From the NCBI RefSeq assembly GCF_036370855.1, contig NC_088098.1, positions 204,769,336 through 204,833,335 on the forward strand: a DNA stretch of 64,000 nucleotides, read 5' to 3'. Positions 1 through 12,900 of the stretch are shown here, piece by piece. The first letter of the stretch is position 1, and each line of letters starts with the position of its first letter. Origin of the DNA: Dromaius novaehollandiae. Its lineage: Eukaryota > Chordata > Aves > Casuariiformes > Dromaiidae. A program made the translations under genes and the position numbers. Under the pieces are notes generated by a model. The model made no database searches, was not told where the DNA came from, and worked only from the letters and a program-made list of their open reading frames with translations.

Positions 1-3000
1 ATAACCTATTATGCTCACGTCTTTTGTGTGTAAATACAAAGAAGCAGAAAAAGAAAAAAGTGTCTGCAATGCAAATGCATATATTTATATGTATGTGTGG
101 AAAGCTGGCTATGCAGTGGCTTGATTTGTGAAAACTAGATATTTACTGTGTGGGCTGCAGTGGATCAGGTTGTCTTGTAGCTGAAGATTAGCACTTGAAA
201 TCATGGGTTTAGTCCTTGCTCTACTGTGAATATTCTAGTTGACTTTAGGTAAGTCACTTTTGGCCCAAATTCTCTGGCGTAGATAGCTAAATTAGGGGCT
301 GACTTTGAGATGTGTTTGTTTCTCCCAAACTCAGTGGGAGCAGTGGTTATTCAACCGAAAAGCAGCCTACTTCAGTGATGGTTAAATATGCATATATATG
401 TCAATTTAAAATGATTAATTTTACATCTCTGTGCTTCACTTTTGTTAGCTGTGAAATGAAATAATAGTAATAACTATGAAACAAAATAAACATGGAGTTT
501 GTTTTCAGTAATACTTTTAAACTTTGAATTATGCAAAATAATATACAAAAAATATATCTATACACCTATGAACCCTACTAGTCCCACTCCCCTGGTCCCG
601 GTAATACTCCTGCTTAGTCACTGTTACCTTGGTGAGAGAAATAATGGAGGAGTGATGGACTAGGCCTGAGCAACATTTCCTGCTCTGAAACAATTTCAGA
701 TTTTGTAATTTTGGGATATTAATCAGCTTGCCTTCATTAAAACTCATAAGACAACAGTGAGCAATTAAATGACCTGAGATGTCTGATATATCCAACAAGA
801 TAAATCTGATTGTGTATAGAACTGGTTCATGCATTTAAGTGGAATCATAACACATGTCCACATGTATTGGTACATGCATCTGGTAACTGGCATAGTGGGC
901 TTAAAAAACAATTCCCAGCCTCATGCTTTCCAAACTGGTAGTTCTTAATGACATTCTTACCTCTCTTTGTGACATATATAGCTGATTTTACAGGAGTGAT
1001 CAAGCAATTGCTATGCATGTGTAGCATCCCACCTGTGCTGTAGTAATAGACAACAGGGCTCTTGATGCCCTGTCTCTATGGGGTTATATGTATCATGTTA
1101 TGCAGCCCAACAAGGAAAGGGGTCTGACTGTGAAAATGCAGTCCAGTATCTCTCCTTGGGGTCGTCAAGATTTCAGACTCCCATCTTTACACATCTCATC
1201 TCAGTATGTTCCTGTACGTTCCCACACATTTGCCATAGAATTCCCTCCTACTCAAGTACTCTTTAAAATAGCCTCTGGTCTTTGCCTCCTTGCTCAACAG
1301 TATCTCTCCCCTGCTCTTCAGCGTCAGTAGTGTAGGTCTGCTATCCAGCAGGAATTGTCCATCCTTGGCATGTCATTGACCCTGCAGGGTCAGAGCTTTC
1401 ATTGCAGGTCAGAGTTTCTTTGGCTCCTGGCTAATACGGTTTTCTGCAGCAGGCTGAGTAAGGGGATGGCAGTCCTCAGAGGCTGAAAGGATCTGTTGTT
1501 TCTAAGCCTTTCTCACCAACCCATGTTCTCAGGAGGAAAGGGGGTCAGCTAAAACACCAGTTATCCCCAAATTAAGCAGAAGCTCTTGGTTACTGTGATA
1601 TCCCCAGTAGAAAATAGAAAGCAGTGGTTTGTAAAAGATACAGTGGATACAAAAATAGGTAATGAAAGAAAAAGAGCTAGTGCCCCAATGCAAAATCATG
1701 GAACTGCTTATTTAGACGTAGTCTTAGTTCTGTATAAACTCAGAAATCTAGCTACATTATGGCCACTGCATCTTAGCAATTGGTTAAAGGCTTTTTAGGG
1801 CAGTAATGAGAGCTCTTACAATTGAACTTGAACAGATACAACTGTGGTGATTTAAGATGTTGTCACTCCAGTTATGCAGCTTGCTCTCGTGCCGGAGAAT
1901 ACTATTTACACACCACGGTAGCAAACTGGACAGATTCAGCTATTCCAGTTCACAGTCTTAGCACCCTAACAAACTAGCTTCACCTGCGCAAGTCTAGCAG
2001 AGCTTGTCAGTCAGCGCATGAGATCCTTGCCTCAAATGCCACGGGAAAATCAATGTTAAGTTTGGCTTTGTAGAACAGTAAGAGTGGCATAGTCAGTGAC
2101 CATGAACCATTAGGGCTTAATTTATCCATGGAGCAGCGCTGTAGGATTCCTGGCAGGAAGCCAGCTCATGCACTGATTTCAGTGCAAATGTATGTGGCAT
2201 AAATTTGATACTCCAAGGGCAGTTTTGTATTTAGGATGCTCAAATAAGAACATTTCTGATATAAGTACTTAATGTCTACTAAGCACTGTAATTGAACTAC
2301 TCCAGGTTGACAATTAGGCTCACAGTAAAACAATTATTTATAGGGTAGTAAAAAACCTAATGACATCTTAGATTTGGTGCTAGTGTTTTATGCAATAATA
2401 TAACTAGGCTTACAATGAACTTTAGAAACCTTGGAATAATGAGCTACTAAACCTTCCTATTTCTGGGAGATGAAACCAAGATAAATCCTCAATAATCCTC
2501 AGTGCCTCCAAGATCAAGCATGGAGAAATTATCTTTAAATCTCTCTCCAAGTACATTTTGGATACTCTAATTTTTTCCAGTATGATTGATCCATAACTGT
2601 TTCAAGCATTAAAATAAAAAATGAACTGGCTTTCTGAAGCAGTTATCTAATGGACCAAATTGCTGCAGATTATATACTGGGCAGGCATGGGCTCACAGGC
2701 AGGTCAGCATCCAACAATTTTGTATGCTTGCTTTTGTGCCCTCATTTGAAAGCAGATTCTGAGGGAGACAGTCAATGTCATTCCTAATTAATCAAGCTGA
2801 TTTGCTTAGAAGAAGGAGATTGTTCAGAGAGACGCTTAACCACATTGACAGGATTTCTGCAAAAAGCCCTCTTGGTGTACAGAGAAATCTCCCTGAGCTA
2901 TCAAAAGCATTATGTCCTCAAATCGTGTGACTTGCTTGTTTTGACTAGGCAGTGAACATTTGCATGACCTCCAGATTGACCTGCTTTATTAATTTTTCTC

Positions 3001-3330
3001 ATATATTGCCAAAATCAGTGAAATTTTGCATTGGCCGATTGGATATTGGACACATCAAACCTGTTGAGTGGACTTGAGTTCCTTCCACAAGGATCCGGAT
3101 TAGAGAATGAACTTTAAAACTGTTGAAAACATGAAGCTAACTTCAAAAACATGGTTAGCACATATCTATTCAAACAGAGCAGAGGAGCTGCTGATGCACT
3201 GAAGTGTGTTGCATACAGTAGTACACTGTGGTAGCTAGGATGCATTCCTAGTGAATGAGAGTGTGTTCAACTGGAGTGATGGAGGAGGCACAGAGTTAGA
3301 GGAAACACACAATCAACAAAACAGGGTTTA
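1..3330. other. Intergenic DNA, no gene seen
   Basis: AT-rich sequence with no ORF that resembles a protein family and no splice-linked exon recognised. A possible SINE remnant lies at about 190-275. Otherwise I see nothing in it. Confidence 0.6.
190..275 (+). repeat. Possible CORE-SINE/MIR-like remnant
   Basis: The stretch contains a word order typical of MIR-type elements: a 'gggttt...cttgctctactgtgaa' block followed by 'gactttaggtaagtcactt', similar to the MIR core that ends in 'gggcaagttactt'. It is heavily diverged. The call is from pattern recall only. Confidence 0.3.
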
Positions 3331-3350
3331 AGTGGGGGAACCTCAAGCAT

Positions 3351-3710
3351 TTGCATGTAGGCAAGGAAATGCCTACAAGACAGCATTATGGGGAAAGCTC
3401 TCACATCCTTTCTGGGAAATTAGCATGCTTGGATGCCTCTCTGAAGTGCCTGTACACTAATGCACTCAGGATGGGGACTAAACAGGAGGGATTAAAGATC
3501 TGTGCGCAGTTGCAGGGCTATGAGCTTGCTGGGATCATGCAGACTTGGTGGGATGGGTCACACAGTTGGAATGCTGCAAAGGATGGCTACAGGCTATCTT
3601 GAAAGGAGAGCCCAGGAAAGCGAGGATGGGAAGTCACCCTTTACGTGAGAGAGCTATGGGAGCACATGGTGCTCTCCCTAGGGGTGGACGATGATCTGAC
3701 TGAAAGCAGG
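3351..3710 (+). pseudogene. CR1 ORF2 endonuclease fragment
   Basis: The reading begins MPTRQHYGESSHILSGKLAC, passes CLYTNALRMGTKQEGLK and reaches IMQTWWDGSHSWNAAKDGYR, which corresponds to the CR1 endonuclease block usually ending in T-E-T-W-W-D. Here the glutamate of that block is replaced (MQTWWD). A stop at 3600-3602 interrupts it. A further block, GKRGWEVTLYVRE, matches the next CR1 segment. The rest of the endonuclease, including its later catalytic residues, is absent. Confidence 0.85.
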
Positions 3711-3723
3711 GGCAGGGGCCCTG

Positions 3724-5155
3724 GTGACAATAGACACAGAAACAGCCGAGGTACTGAATGCCTTCTTTGCCTCAGTCTTTACTGATAAGACCAGCTCTCA
3801 GGAATCCCAGGCCCTGGAGACCAGGGAGAAAGTCTGGAAAAAGGAAGACTTTCCCTTGGTGGAGGAGGATAAGGTTAGGGAATATTTAAGCAACTTAGAC
3901 ATACACAAGTCCATGGGCCCTGATGGGATGCACCCACTAGTGCTGAGGGAGCTGGCCAATGTCATTGCTGGGCCACTTGCAATCATCTTTGAAAGGTCAT
4001 GGTGATCAGGAGAGGTGCCTTAGGACTGGAAGAAAGCAAATGTCACTCCAGTCTTCAAAAAGGACAAGAAGCAGGACCCAGGGAACTACAGGGCGATCAG
4101 CCTCACCTTGATCCCCGGAAAGGTGATGGAGCAGCTGATCTTAGATGCCACTTGCAGGCACATGAAGGACAAGATGGTAATCAGGAGCAGTCAGCACAGA
4201 TTCACAAAGGGGAAATCATGCTTAACCAGCCTAATAACCTTCTGTGATGGGATGACTGGCTGGAGGAGGAGGCGAGAGCAATGGATGCTGTCTACCTCGA
4301 CTTCAGTAGGGCTTTTGACACTGTCTCCCACCACACCCTCACAGGCAAGCTCCGCAAGCATGGGCTAGATGAGTGGACAGTGAGGTGGTTTGAGAACTGG
4401 CTGAATGGCAGAGCTCAGAGGGTTGTGAGCAGTGCCACAAAGTCCGGTTGGAGGCCTGTAGCTAGTGGTGTCCCCCAGGGGTCAGGACTGGATCCAATCC
4501 TGTTCAACTTACTCACCAGTGACCTCGATGAAGGCACAGAGTGCACCCTCAGCATGTTTGCTGATGATACAAAACTGGGAGGACTGGTTGATACACCAGA
4601 GGGCTGTGCTGCCATTCTGAGGGACCACAACAGGCTGGAGAGATGGGTGGAGAGGAACCTTATGAAGTTCAACAAAAGCAAGTGCAGAGTCCTGCACCTA
4701 GGGAGCAATAACCCCAGTACAGGCTGGGGGTTGACCTGCTGGAAAGCAGCTCTGCCAAGAAGGACCTGGGAGAGCTGGTGGACTGCAGGCTGACCATGAG
4801 CCAGCAATGTGCCCTTGTGGCCAAGAAGACCAATGGTGTCCTGGGCTACATTAGGCAGAACATTGCCAGCAGATTGAGGGATATGATCCTTCCCCTCTAC
4901 TCAGCCCTGGTGAGGCGGCATCTGGAGTGTTGTGTCCAGTTCTGGGCTCCCCAGAGCAAGAGAGACATGGAGCTGCTGGAACGAGTCCAGTGAAGGGCTA
5001 CGAAGATGATGAAGGGGCCTGGAGCATTTCTCATATGAGGAAAAGCTGAGGGAGTTGGGCCTGTTCAGCCTGAAGAAGAGAAGACTGAGGGGGGATCTTA
5101 TCAATGTGTGTAAGTATCTGAAGGGAGGGTATAGAGAGGATGGGGCCAGACTCTT
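3724..5155 (+). pseudogene. CR1 ORF2 reverse transcriptase, inactivated
   Basis: From [19 protein letters not shown] the reading follows the CR1 RT. Visible parts: [17 protein letters not shown] (fingers), [29 protein letters not shown] (motif A aspartate, about 4287-4331), [10 protein letters not shown] (motif B, about 4466-4496), FADDTKLGG (motif C with the FADD box, about 4556-4582), [15 protein letters not shown], then CALVAKKTNGVLGYI and [14 protein letters not shown]. Stops lie near 4003, 4021 and 4991. Frameshifts lie near 4250-4280 and 4725, and another change of frame is needed after about 5000 to reach [15 protein letters not shown]. The catalytic motifs survive, but the chain is broken. 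Confidence 0.9.
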
Positions 5156-5159
5156 CTCT

Positions 5160-8100
5160 GTTCTCTTGTTCTCTGGTATAGAAAGATTTTATCGTAGTCA
5201 GGAAGAGAAAATATTATTACTTTCTCACTTTTTGATCCCAACAGCAGGAGAATCTTGTACAAGAAAATACAGTGCGCATAGCTGCAAGGCATACTTCATT
5301 ATTCCTTCTATGCTTGCACTTCTCCCTTCACCCCATAAAAAATGCAGGACCTGTGAGCGTGTGCTTTCCCTCGTGAACAACTGTACCTTTCACAGCATCA
5401 CAGCAAGCCCTGGCACTTACAGGAAACAAACAGCTCTCCGCAGAAAACAGCATCTTGTCTCATCGGTTCACTATACTCTGATGCAACAGGAAAAGTAGCA
5501 ATATTTCTCTCTTGAGTTTTGACTTTTGCAAAATTAGATAGGGAGGTAATATGCACACAGACGGTGGTTTTCCTCACAAAGGGCAGCCTGCTTATCTGTG
5601 AGGATGTTAGGATTATGATAGCTTAGTCTCACATTTTATTTGGAAATCTGAGGGCTGATTCACCCGTGTTTGTGTGTGGGGCTCTTGGAAAATATCTGCT
5701 GAAAGATGGCGCTTTTCTGTCAACGATCTTTTGGCTGCAAGTTGACGTGACACCTCTCTCCATATATATCTCTCTGAGACTGAGATGCCTGCCTGGTTGC
5801 ATATGGATGTGGCACATGAGAGGTTTCATTTGCACTTGTGTATTTTTGTGAAGTGGAGAGCATGGAAGGAGCCCTCATGAAAGAACCTGCTACAGTCTTA
5901 AGCCCCTGTTCAGGAGGGTGGAGAAACGGCTGCTACTGCGTGTCAGAGGCAGGCGAGCTGGGGGGCACAAGTGCCCACGGCGAACACCAGGCAACACCTC
6001 TCCCTTTGTGCAAAGAGCTCCAGGAAAAAGCGTGTTTCCCTGAAATGTAATCTCTTGCAGCCCCTGAGGCAAGAAAGGCTTGTAGTGCGAGTCAATGTCT
6101 AAAAACTGTGGTATTATTTTAAACATGAAGAGGCTGATTTTTGCTAATTTAGTTTTCTAAACACTGAAACAAACCCGCCATAGTGTTTACAGGCTGAAGG
6201 AAGCAGGGCTTCAGGTGTTTTCATCAGGGCTGAATTTAGCTTCTTGGGAGGTTCTCAAAACAGCGAAATGAGAGGATCACAGCGTTTGTAAAGTGTCTAT
6301 CTCCCGCTGACTTCCCCGGGTGTTACTCAGAAAGTCTCCCTGCTTGTCTGAAAATGGCGCCGAGGATCATCATAGAGCCTGAATGTGGTATATTGTGAAT
6401 GTGGTAGACTTATCTCTTTCTGTTCTTTAAATGCCCATCAGCTGTTTCAGGCCATAAAATGGAAACCTTGTCAGAACTACTTTAAAAATGAATTGAAACT
6501 ATTTTTCATCAAATATATAAGAAATCCTAAGAAAAACATAGAAATATGAAGGTAAAAAAAGAGGAAAAGTTTATTAATAAAGTTTTTTGAACCAAACAAG
6601 CATGATCATGAGCTCGTAAGTAGGAGGAAACAAGAATAAGCAAAGCTTCAATGGTACCAAATGCGATTCAAAGTGGGGCATCAGTCTCACTGACAACTTC
6701 CCAGGATTTACATTTCAAAGGACTTCTGATTTTCAGTGCTCCTTTCAGAGGTATGTAACTATCAGCAGACACCACCTCTTTATAATGTTTAAATGAGCTT
6801 TCTGTAGAAAACAGGAAGAAGTTGAAAGTCAGATGCAAAAAAGACTAAGGGAACTACTTAAAGTCAGTGTAAAGGGTGGTGTGGGTCTAACCAAACTTAA
6901 TAAAAAGAAGGCTGAGGACAAGGGTATGTCAACCCCTTCCCTAATCTGGTCTTTGGCACATCCATCAGTCAGTCCCATGCTCACAGCATAGAAGACTGTG
7001 GTTCAAGGTCTTTCCATTCAGAGACACTAAATTAGGCTATTATTAGCCAAGAGGCTAATCACCTTTTGGGGAAAATGCTGAAAATGCTCATATACACTGA
7101 ATTTGCCCCTCTTAATGAAAAAAAAAACCCCAACTCTCTATCTCTCCCTGACAAATAGTCTGGTCATGAAGCTGCAGAACGCCGCTCCCCTTTGCAGTTC
7201 TGCGTGGTATAACGAGGCTTTGCCTTTTCTGCAGAGCTGAGTCACTCCAATAACACAGATGGATTCACGCTGTCTGCTTTATGCATTTAGCTTTATATGT
7301 TTAACTTAGGAACTGAGCCTTTCTGTACAGGCTCCTCTAGAGACTTTCAGAATAAGAGTCTATTTCTGTGTCCTGATCAAGCACATATAAGAAAACTGAG
7401 GAAAAAGCATTCAGCCTTAGTCATCCTAAAGTGCTTTGGAGCACACACATGAGCAGAGTTTGAAGACTTGTAAAATTCTGGAGCTCTAGCTGAAGAATGC
7501 TTATATAAAAAACTGTGCTGGATATAGCTTCAAATGTTTGTTTTTCACAAAACAATGCAAATCATTAATTTTTTCACTTACACCAATTTTGTACTAGTAT
7601 AACAGCACTTTCAGAGAATTTCATTAGATGAATAACTAAGGTACACAAGACGAGACTCAAGTCAGGAACATTTCTATGATAAACCTCACAGATTTTAACC
7701 ACCATTAGACCCTTGACATTTTATTGTTTGCTGTTTTATGATTGTGAATGTCTTCAATGGTTATTTATCATTTTTCTGGAATCCAGCCTGTCCAGCTTTT
7801 TTTTCCCAGATGTAATTTTAACTGCATGTTAACTTAGCTCAAATGCTGTGAGACATTTATAGCATCCTTGTGTATTAGATCAGCCATGCCCTTTCATTCA
7901 TTTGAATCCTGCGAACTCTTTCCAAGTACGTAATACTAGAATGAGTGAATTCTATAATCTGTTCTCTTCTATCTTCAGAAGTAAAAGCAATAATCTGGCC
8001 TCTTAAACAGACATTCAGTGAGTCTCAGATGATGGAAGGGGATTTCACAGATCCACTGTGATCAGTTTGTGAAAGTGATTGGCCTGGTCATGAGTGAGAG

Positions 8101-9940
8101 GTAGGAAATTACTCTGCTGTTATAAAGTATTATAAAATGACCATTTACAACTCGTGAGAATATTATTTTTTATTTTATTTTCTTATCATAATAATGAGTG
8201 ATCAGAAGAAGCCTTAACTCATTTCACAAGTGCACAGATGTTAAGTGGAGGAGGAACATTCAGAAAATGTATGAAAAGGATATATGTACATTAAAAACAA
8301 AAGGATTAAAATTATACTAGGGTGATAACATCACTGTACTTGTTGCTGGGTTTTATTTTTTGGGTGATTATTTCTCAGAAGTTGTAATGCCTATATATTT
8401 ATGCATGAGAAAGACAGGTAGAGGAAAGGCACTCATATATATGCATTAGAGGTACTGTATTCATCTTCACTGGCCATTCACATCAGTCTAAGAATATAGG
8501 TTTGAGATGGATGCTGATGTCACATTATTGTGAGCTTTGTAACCTGCCAAATGTGTGCCTTTTCTTCTGGCACTAATAACTAAAATAGAGCACAGGCTTT
8601 GAGAATCTGGTGACAGAAACAAGCTACTGTGAGATAAGCTAGTGAGCAGATACAGCTATTCAGTGTTAACTCCTATTGCACATGATTTTATCCCGTAGTA
8701 GCATATGACCTATAGTAATATATTTCCCTTTTATTTTGGGCAAACTATCTGGCAGCTAATATTAGAAAACAGAGCTAATGTGAGTAATTGTCATTTAGTG
8801 ACTAGTATTCTGTAAGTTTCCAGCCTGGGTTATGCCATGGTTGTGTCCCCATATAACCATAGTAATTTTTTTGTGTGACCAAAGCAAAGTTTCTTCTCTG
8901 TCTTCTCCAGCTTCAGTTACCCCTTTCCCTCTCCACAGTGATACTGCTGGAAGTGTGGAAGGAACAGAAGGATTGCAAAAATGGCACCTGATGGACAATG
9001 TGGTGTTTCTGGCTAACATTGGTATCCTCTCCATCCGTGCTTTTCATTCATGTCCCAGGGCTAAAAAGGTGCATGTTCACCCTCCTACTCTCACTCAGAA
9101 AATATATTCTATGATCTCATGATTCAATTCAATTCCTTTAATTGTCCTCCAACAAACACTTGTGTTACAAAACTTTATGAAACAACACTGTCTGCCTGTG
9201 ACACCTCAGCACAACAACCAATTAAATCAGTGATATGACACTAAGATTAAAAACTTAATTATTTTATCAATGAATATCTGAAACATTCATAAAATAGTTA
9301 TTACTTAGAACTGAACCTAGACCTTTAATTTCAAAAGAACAGGTTTAAGTATTAAAACAAAAAATCCAAATTGTCCGTAAGGTGGTGGTAACTCATGGCA
9401 ATAACGGATTCATGGGAGACACATCAGACCATCGTAAATGTCATTATAATATAAGAATACCCTTACCTTAAATATGAAACAATAACTTTTATGTTCTGTA
9501 ATGTGCCTTTTCACTGCCACCTATTCCTCTTTGTCTAACTGATCTGATTGCTGTCTAACACCAATTTTTTAGTGTTTCAGCCATATAAGGCTGTACTCGG
9601 TACACATCTCTACATGGCAGATGCCCACTAAATCAGTGCCTTTCATTTCACACTCCTGTGTGCTAGCTAGTCCCCCTGGACACTTCTGCACACCCTTTTG
9701 ACATTTTTTTAAGGACTTACTGTTTCAGCTCTGTTTCTATCTTTTTCAGTTCCCCAGAGTGGCTTGGTTTCCTTTCCCTGTCTCAGTATCTTTGTACTCA
9801 TCAGCTCTGGTTCATGTGGCATTTGCTACATCTGACAAGAATTATTTCCATGCAGCTATTATACTGGTTTTGGGAACACATCATCGCAAAGCACAATAAT
9901 GAAGTTCAGCGTTAATGATCCTTACGCCGACAGAAGTTTG
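5160..9940. other. Intergenic DNA, no gene seen
   Basis: An ORF that begins in the CR1 tail runs on to 5498 through unrelated sequence and is not a gene. Only short A- or T-runs (for example A9 near 7120) and chance ORFs were noted. Confidence 0.6.
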
Positions 9941-9948
9941 CTTTGTGT

Positions 9949-9992
9949 TGTTTTCTATGACACTAGATGACAAAGTATTATCATAGAAAACA
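9949..9992. repeat. 12-bp perfect inverted repeat with 20-nt spacer
   Basis: TGTTTTCTATGA at 9949-9960 and TCATAGAAAACA at 9981-9992 are exact reverse complements separated by 20 bases. The structure could fold as a stem-loop or be the relic of a small inverted-repeat element. No flanking target duplication was recognised. Confidence 0.8.
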
Positions 9993-12900
9993 GAAAAATA
10001 CAGCAGAGGATTACCAGAATGACACAGAACTAGCTGAATTTTAGGTCCATATTCTTCTTACGGGGAAGATTAATTGAAAGGTGCTTATAGTAAATAGTAT
10101 ATGGTGTTCATATGTGATGAAAAATGGATCCTATCTTTAATTATGAGTAAGAGAACAGCCTAGTGAAATACCTATGGTTTTCCCTATTTGCACTTAACAT
10201 ATCTGCTTAAATACCTCTTGGTTACAGCAGCTAGTAATTATACACCGTGGACCAACTATTGCCCTTGTAACCTTTTGCAAAGAAAACATGCTTGGGTAAA
10301 TCAAGTCTATATTTCATCATATTTCTGTATTGTCTGTTTTTCAGGCCATTGTACTATGGACCAGCTCTGGTCCACTTGAATTCCTCTTAAATTGGGAGAA
10401 CAATCTTAAACCTGAAATCACCCCAAACCTGAAAAGTTTGTCAGGCTGTAGCTGAAAGTTATACCAATGGACACTGAACATGCTTGCCTGGGAAGGGGAA
10501 GCGCCTGGCTTCATCCCGAGGGAAGGACCTGGTTCTGATGTAGGAGGAGGTGTTAAATCAAAGTTCTTTGTGCCGCTTGAAATTGCTGTATAAGCAGAAG
10601 TGAGAGGCCTGGAAGCTTGACAAAAAAAGCAGGCAAAAAGGAGGTTGATGCTACTGGATGAGCTGACAGGGCAAAGAATAGCCTGGGAAAGATTAGGTTA
10701 TACTTTTTTTTTAAATTTTGGACTAGTTCTAGTCTCGCCACTTGGCCTGTATATAAGTTAGTGGAGGGACATGTTTGGGTCATTCCTGGAGTATGTCTTC
10801 TGGTTTAGCTCCATCTGGAAGGAGCTTAGTTTGTCAGCTTTGAGACTACTGCAGGACAAGAGCCGAAGAGCGCTAAATTAACAGGGTCAGGAGATTCACT
10901 TCAGAAATGCCTTCCTAATCCAGATTAAAATGCTAATGCACACATATCCTTAGACTTCTAAATAAAGTGGTCTGGGCTGTCCTGTTGGTGGCAAATTTTT
11001 AAGTGTTTTAGTGCATATATTATGCATGAGATGTAGACAATCTGGATCTGAATATATGCATTTATTTCTGCTTTGGTAGCGTGAAGTAGAATAACACTCT
11101 AATCCCAAAGGAAGCCTCATAGCAACTGAAATATCAATTCTAAATAATAGTGGTAAACCAATTTTGGTATGAATCACTTAAATTACAGTCTTGTAAATAG
11201 AATCCAGAGTGTAAAACATAGAATTGTAATTGAGCCTAGCCAAGCAGGCATCAAAGTCTGATGCTCATTTATCTGCCTGTAGAATTGGAGTTTGTGTTTT
11301 CAGTCTTTTTTATAGTGGAAAAAAATCCACCTCCCAAAGAACATCAGTATAAATGTGGAATAAGATGGCAGTCATGTCAGAGAGCTTAACACGGAGGTTA
11401 ATTTGGACAGTAAGGAATTCTCCATTTTCTAAAATAGCTCTGGAGATTATACAAAACTTCACTTTTTTTTTAATGCTACACAGTTGCTCAGTTCATAATT
11501 TTTAACCAATAAGTAACTGACTTTATGAATGAATTTTTGGATTCATTATATTATGATATTTGTATAGATGAAAATAAGAATCTGGGGAACCTACATATGC
11601 CTATGAGAGTGGGTTTTAACAGTATTTTTGTATATTGTAAACCATATTTTCATATTTAAAAAATATTTTATTTTTTAAAAAATATTTCTGTTCTGAAGCC
11701 CTGGATTAAGCTAAATTATTCTAATCTGTGCATCTTCTATGGAACTAGAAAACTACTGGATTAAATTTTACAGTGCAAATGTATATGCAAGGAGAACACA
11801 TATTACAGTAAAATATATGAATGCTACAAACTTGTCTTTGTACAGAAGTGCTGTCTGGGTACTGCATTCTTATTGACACCAGAAATATCAACACTGTAAA
11901 ATGCAAGTGCACTGTGCACTTTTATGACCATGTTTGACATAATCAATGTTTATTTCTGGTTCCAGCAAGAAAGGGGTAGCCTATATGTATAATTATTTGT
12001 TTTTTTCTCTTCCTAGCTTGTGCACTCTTTACTGCTGCAGGGGACTTATTTGTCTTATATGGGTGAATGACGATGATTGTCTGCTTGGACAGTAGACCTA
12101 ATTAATTTCTGACACCAAGGCCATTTACAGTGAAAAAGTTGAACACGAATAGACCACAGGTTATTGTTGAGGACAAGAACAATATATTTTCCCAAGCCAA
12201 GGCTTAACGCTGTTAAACAGAGTTATAGTATACTGGCATTTTCCAATTCTTCCCTTGAATTTTTATACTAAAGACTCAACTTTTTTTGCTGAGCTCCCTA
12301 GAGGAAGCAAAAGCTGGCATAGCCGTTGAGTAAAATATAAGATTGCAGACCTATTGGTTTGAGTTGATTAATGGCACTTGACTGTAGTTTAGACAGGATT
12401 GATAATATAAGTGAAATCAGACACGGCAGTGGAAAAATCTCTCTTAGTTATATATTATCACAGAATTTTATTTGATGCACCGTGACTCACAGGCAACTAT
12501 TTTATTATAGTTAGCTACAAAGAAATCAACATTATGCAAGATGATATATCACAATTATTTAAATACACAGAACCATATTCCAGGTGAAATCTCCTTAATT
12601 TAATTTTATACACTTTTAAAATTATTTTTCTCAGACGGGGACTGCTGGGTCAACAAGTGCTTGGTGACCTTACTAAACTTAGCTGTGTGGACTTCTTTGT
12701 TGCTATTGATTTGTAGAGAAACACATTTTCTGTGATGAGTGATGGAATTTGATGACTTTAAAAATACTGGCAGAGTACTCTTCTTGAGTAAACCACAAAC
12801 TCTGTGCTAGAATTTTCATGTCTCATGATAGGTGCAAGAATGCCTCTGTAATAGGGACATTTCAATAGTTATTTAAAATTATCAGTTATTTAACATTTAA

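Larger units (their letters stand above)
3330..5160 (+). mobile_element. Decayed CR1 LINE with internal deletion
   Basis: CR1 is the main non-LTR retrotransposon of birds; its ORF2 encodes an AP-type endonuclease and a reverse transcriptase. This copy has the endonuclease N-terminus (3351-3710), then jumps at about 3705-3725 to the region just before the RT fingers, so the distal endonuclease and linker are missing. The RT follows to about 5155 with at least two frameshifts and several stops. The element breaks off near ...YREDGARLF, and the usual short CR1 3' tail repeats are not seen, so the 3' end is truncated. Boundaries are by eye. The element cannot encode an active protein. Confidence 0.92.

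Noticed and set aside
5055..5498. 147-codon ORF beginning [13 protein letters not shown]
   Set aside because: The first third is CR1 RT; the rest reads by chance into flanking DNA after the truncated end.
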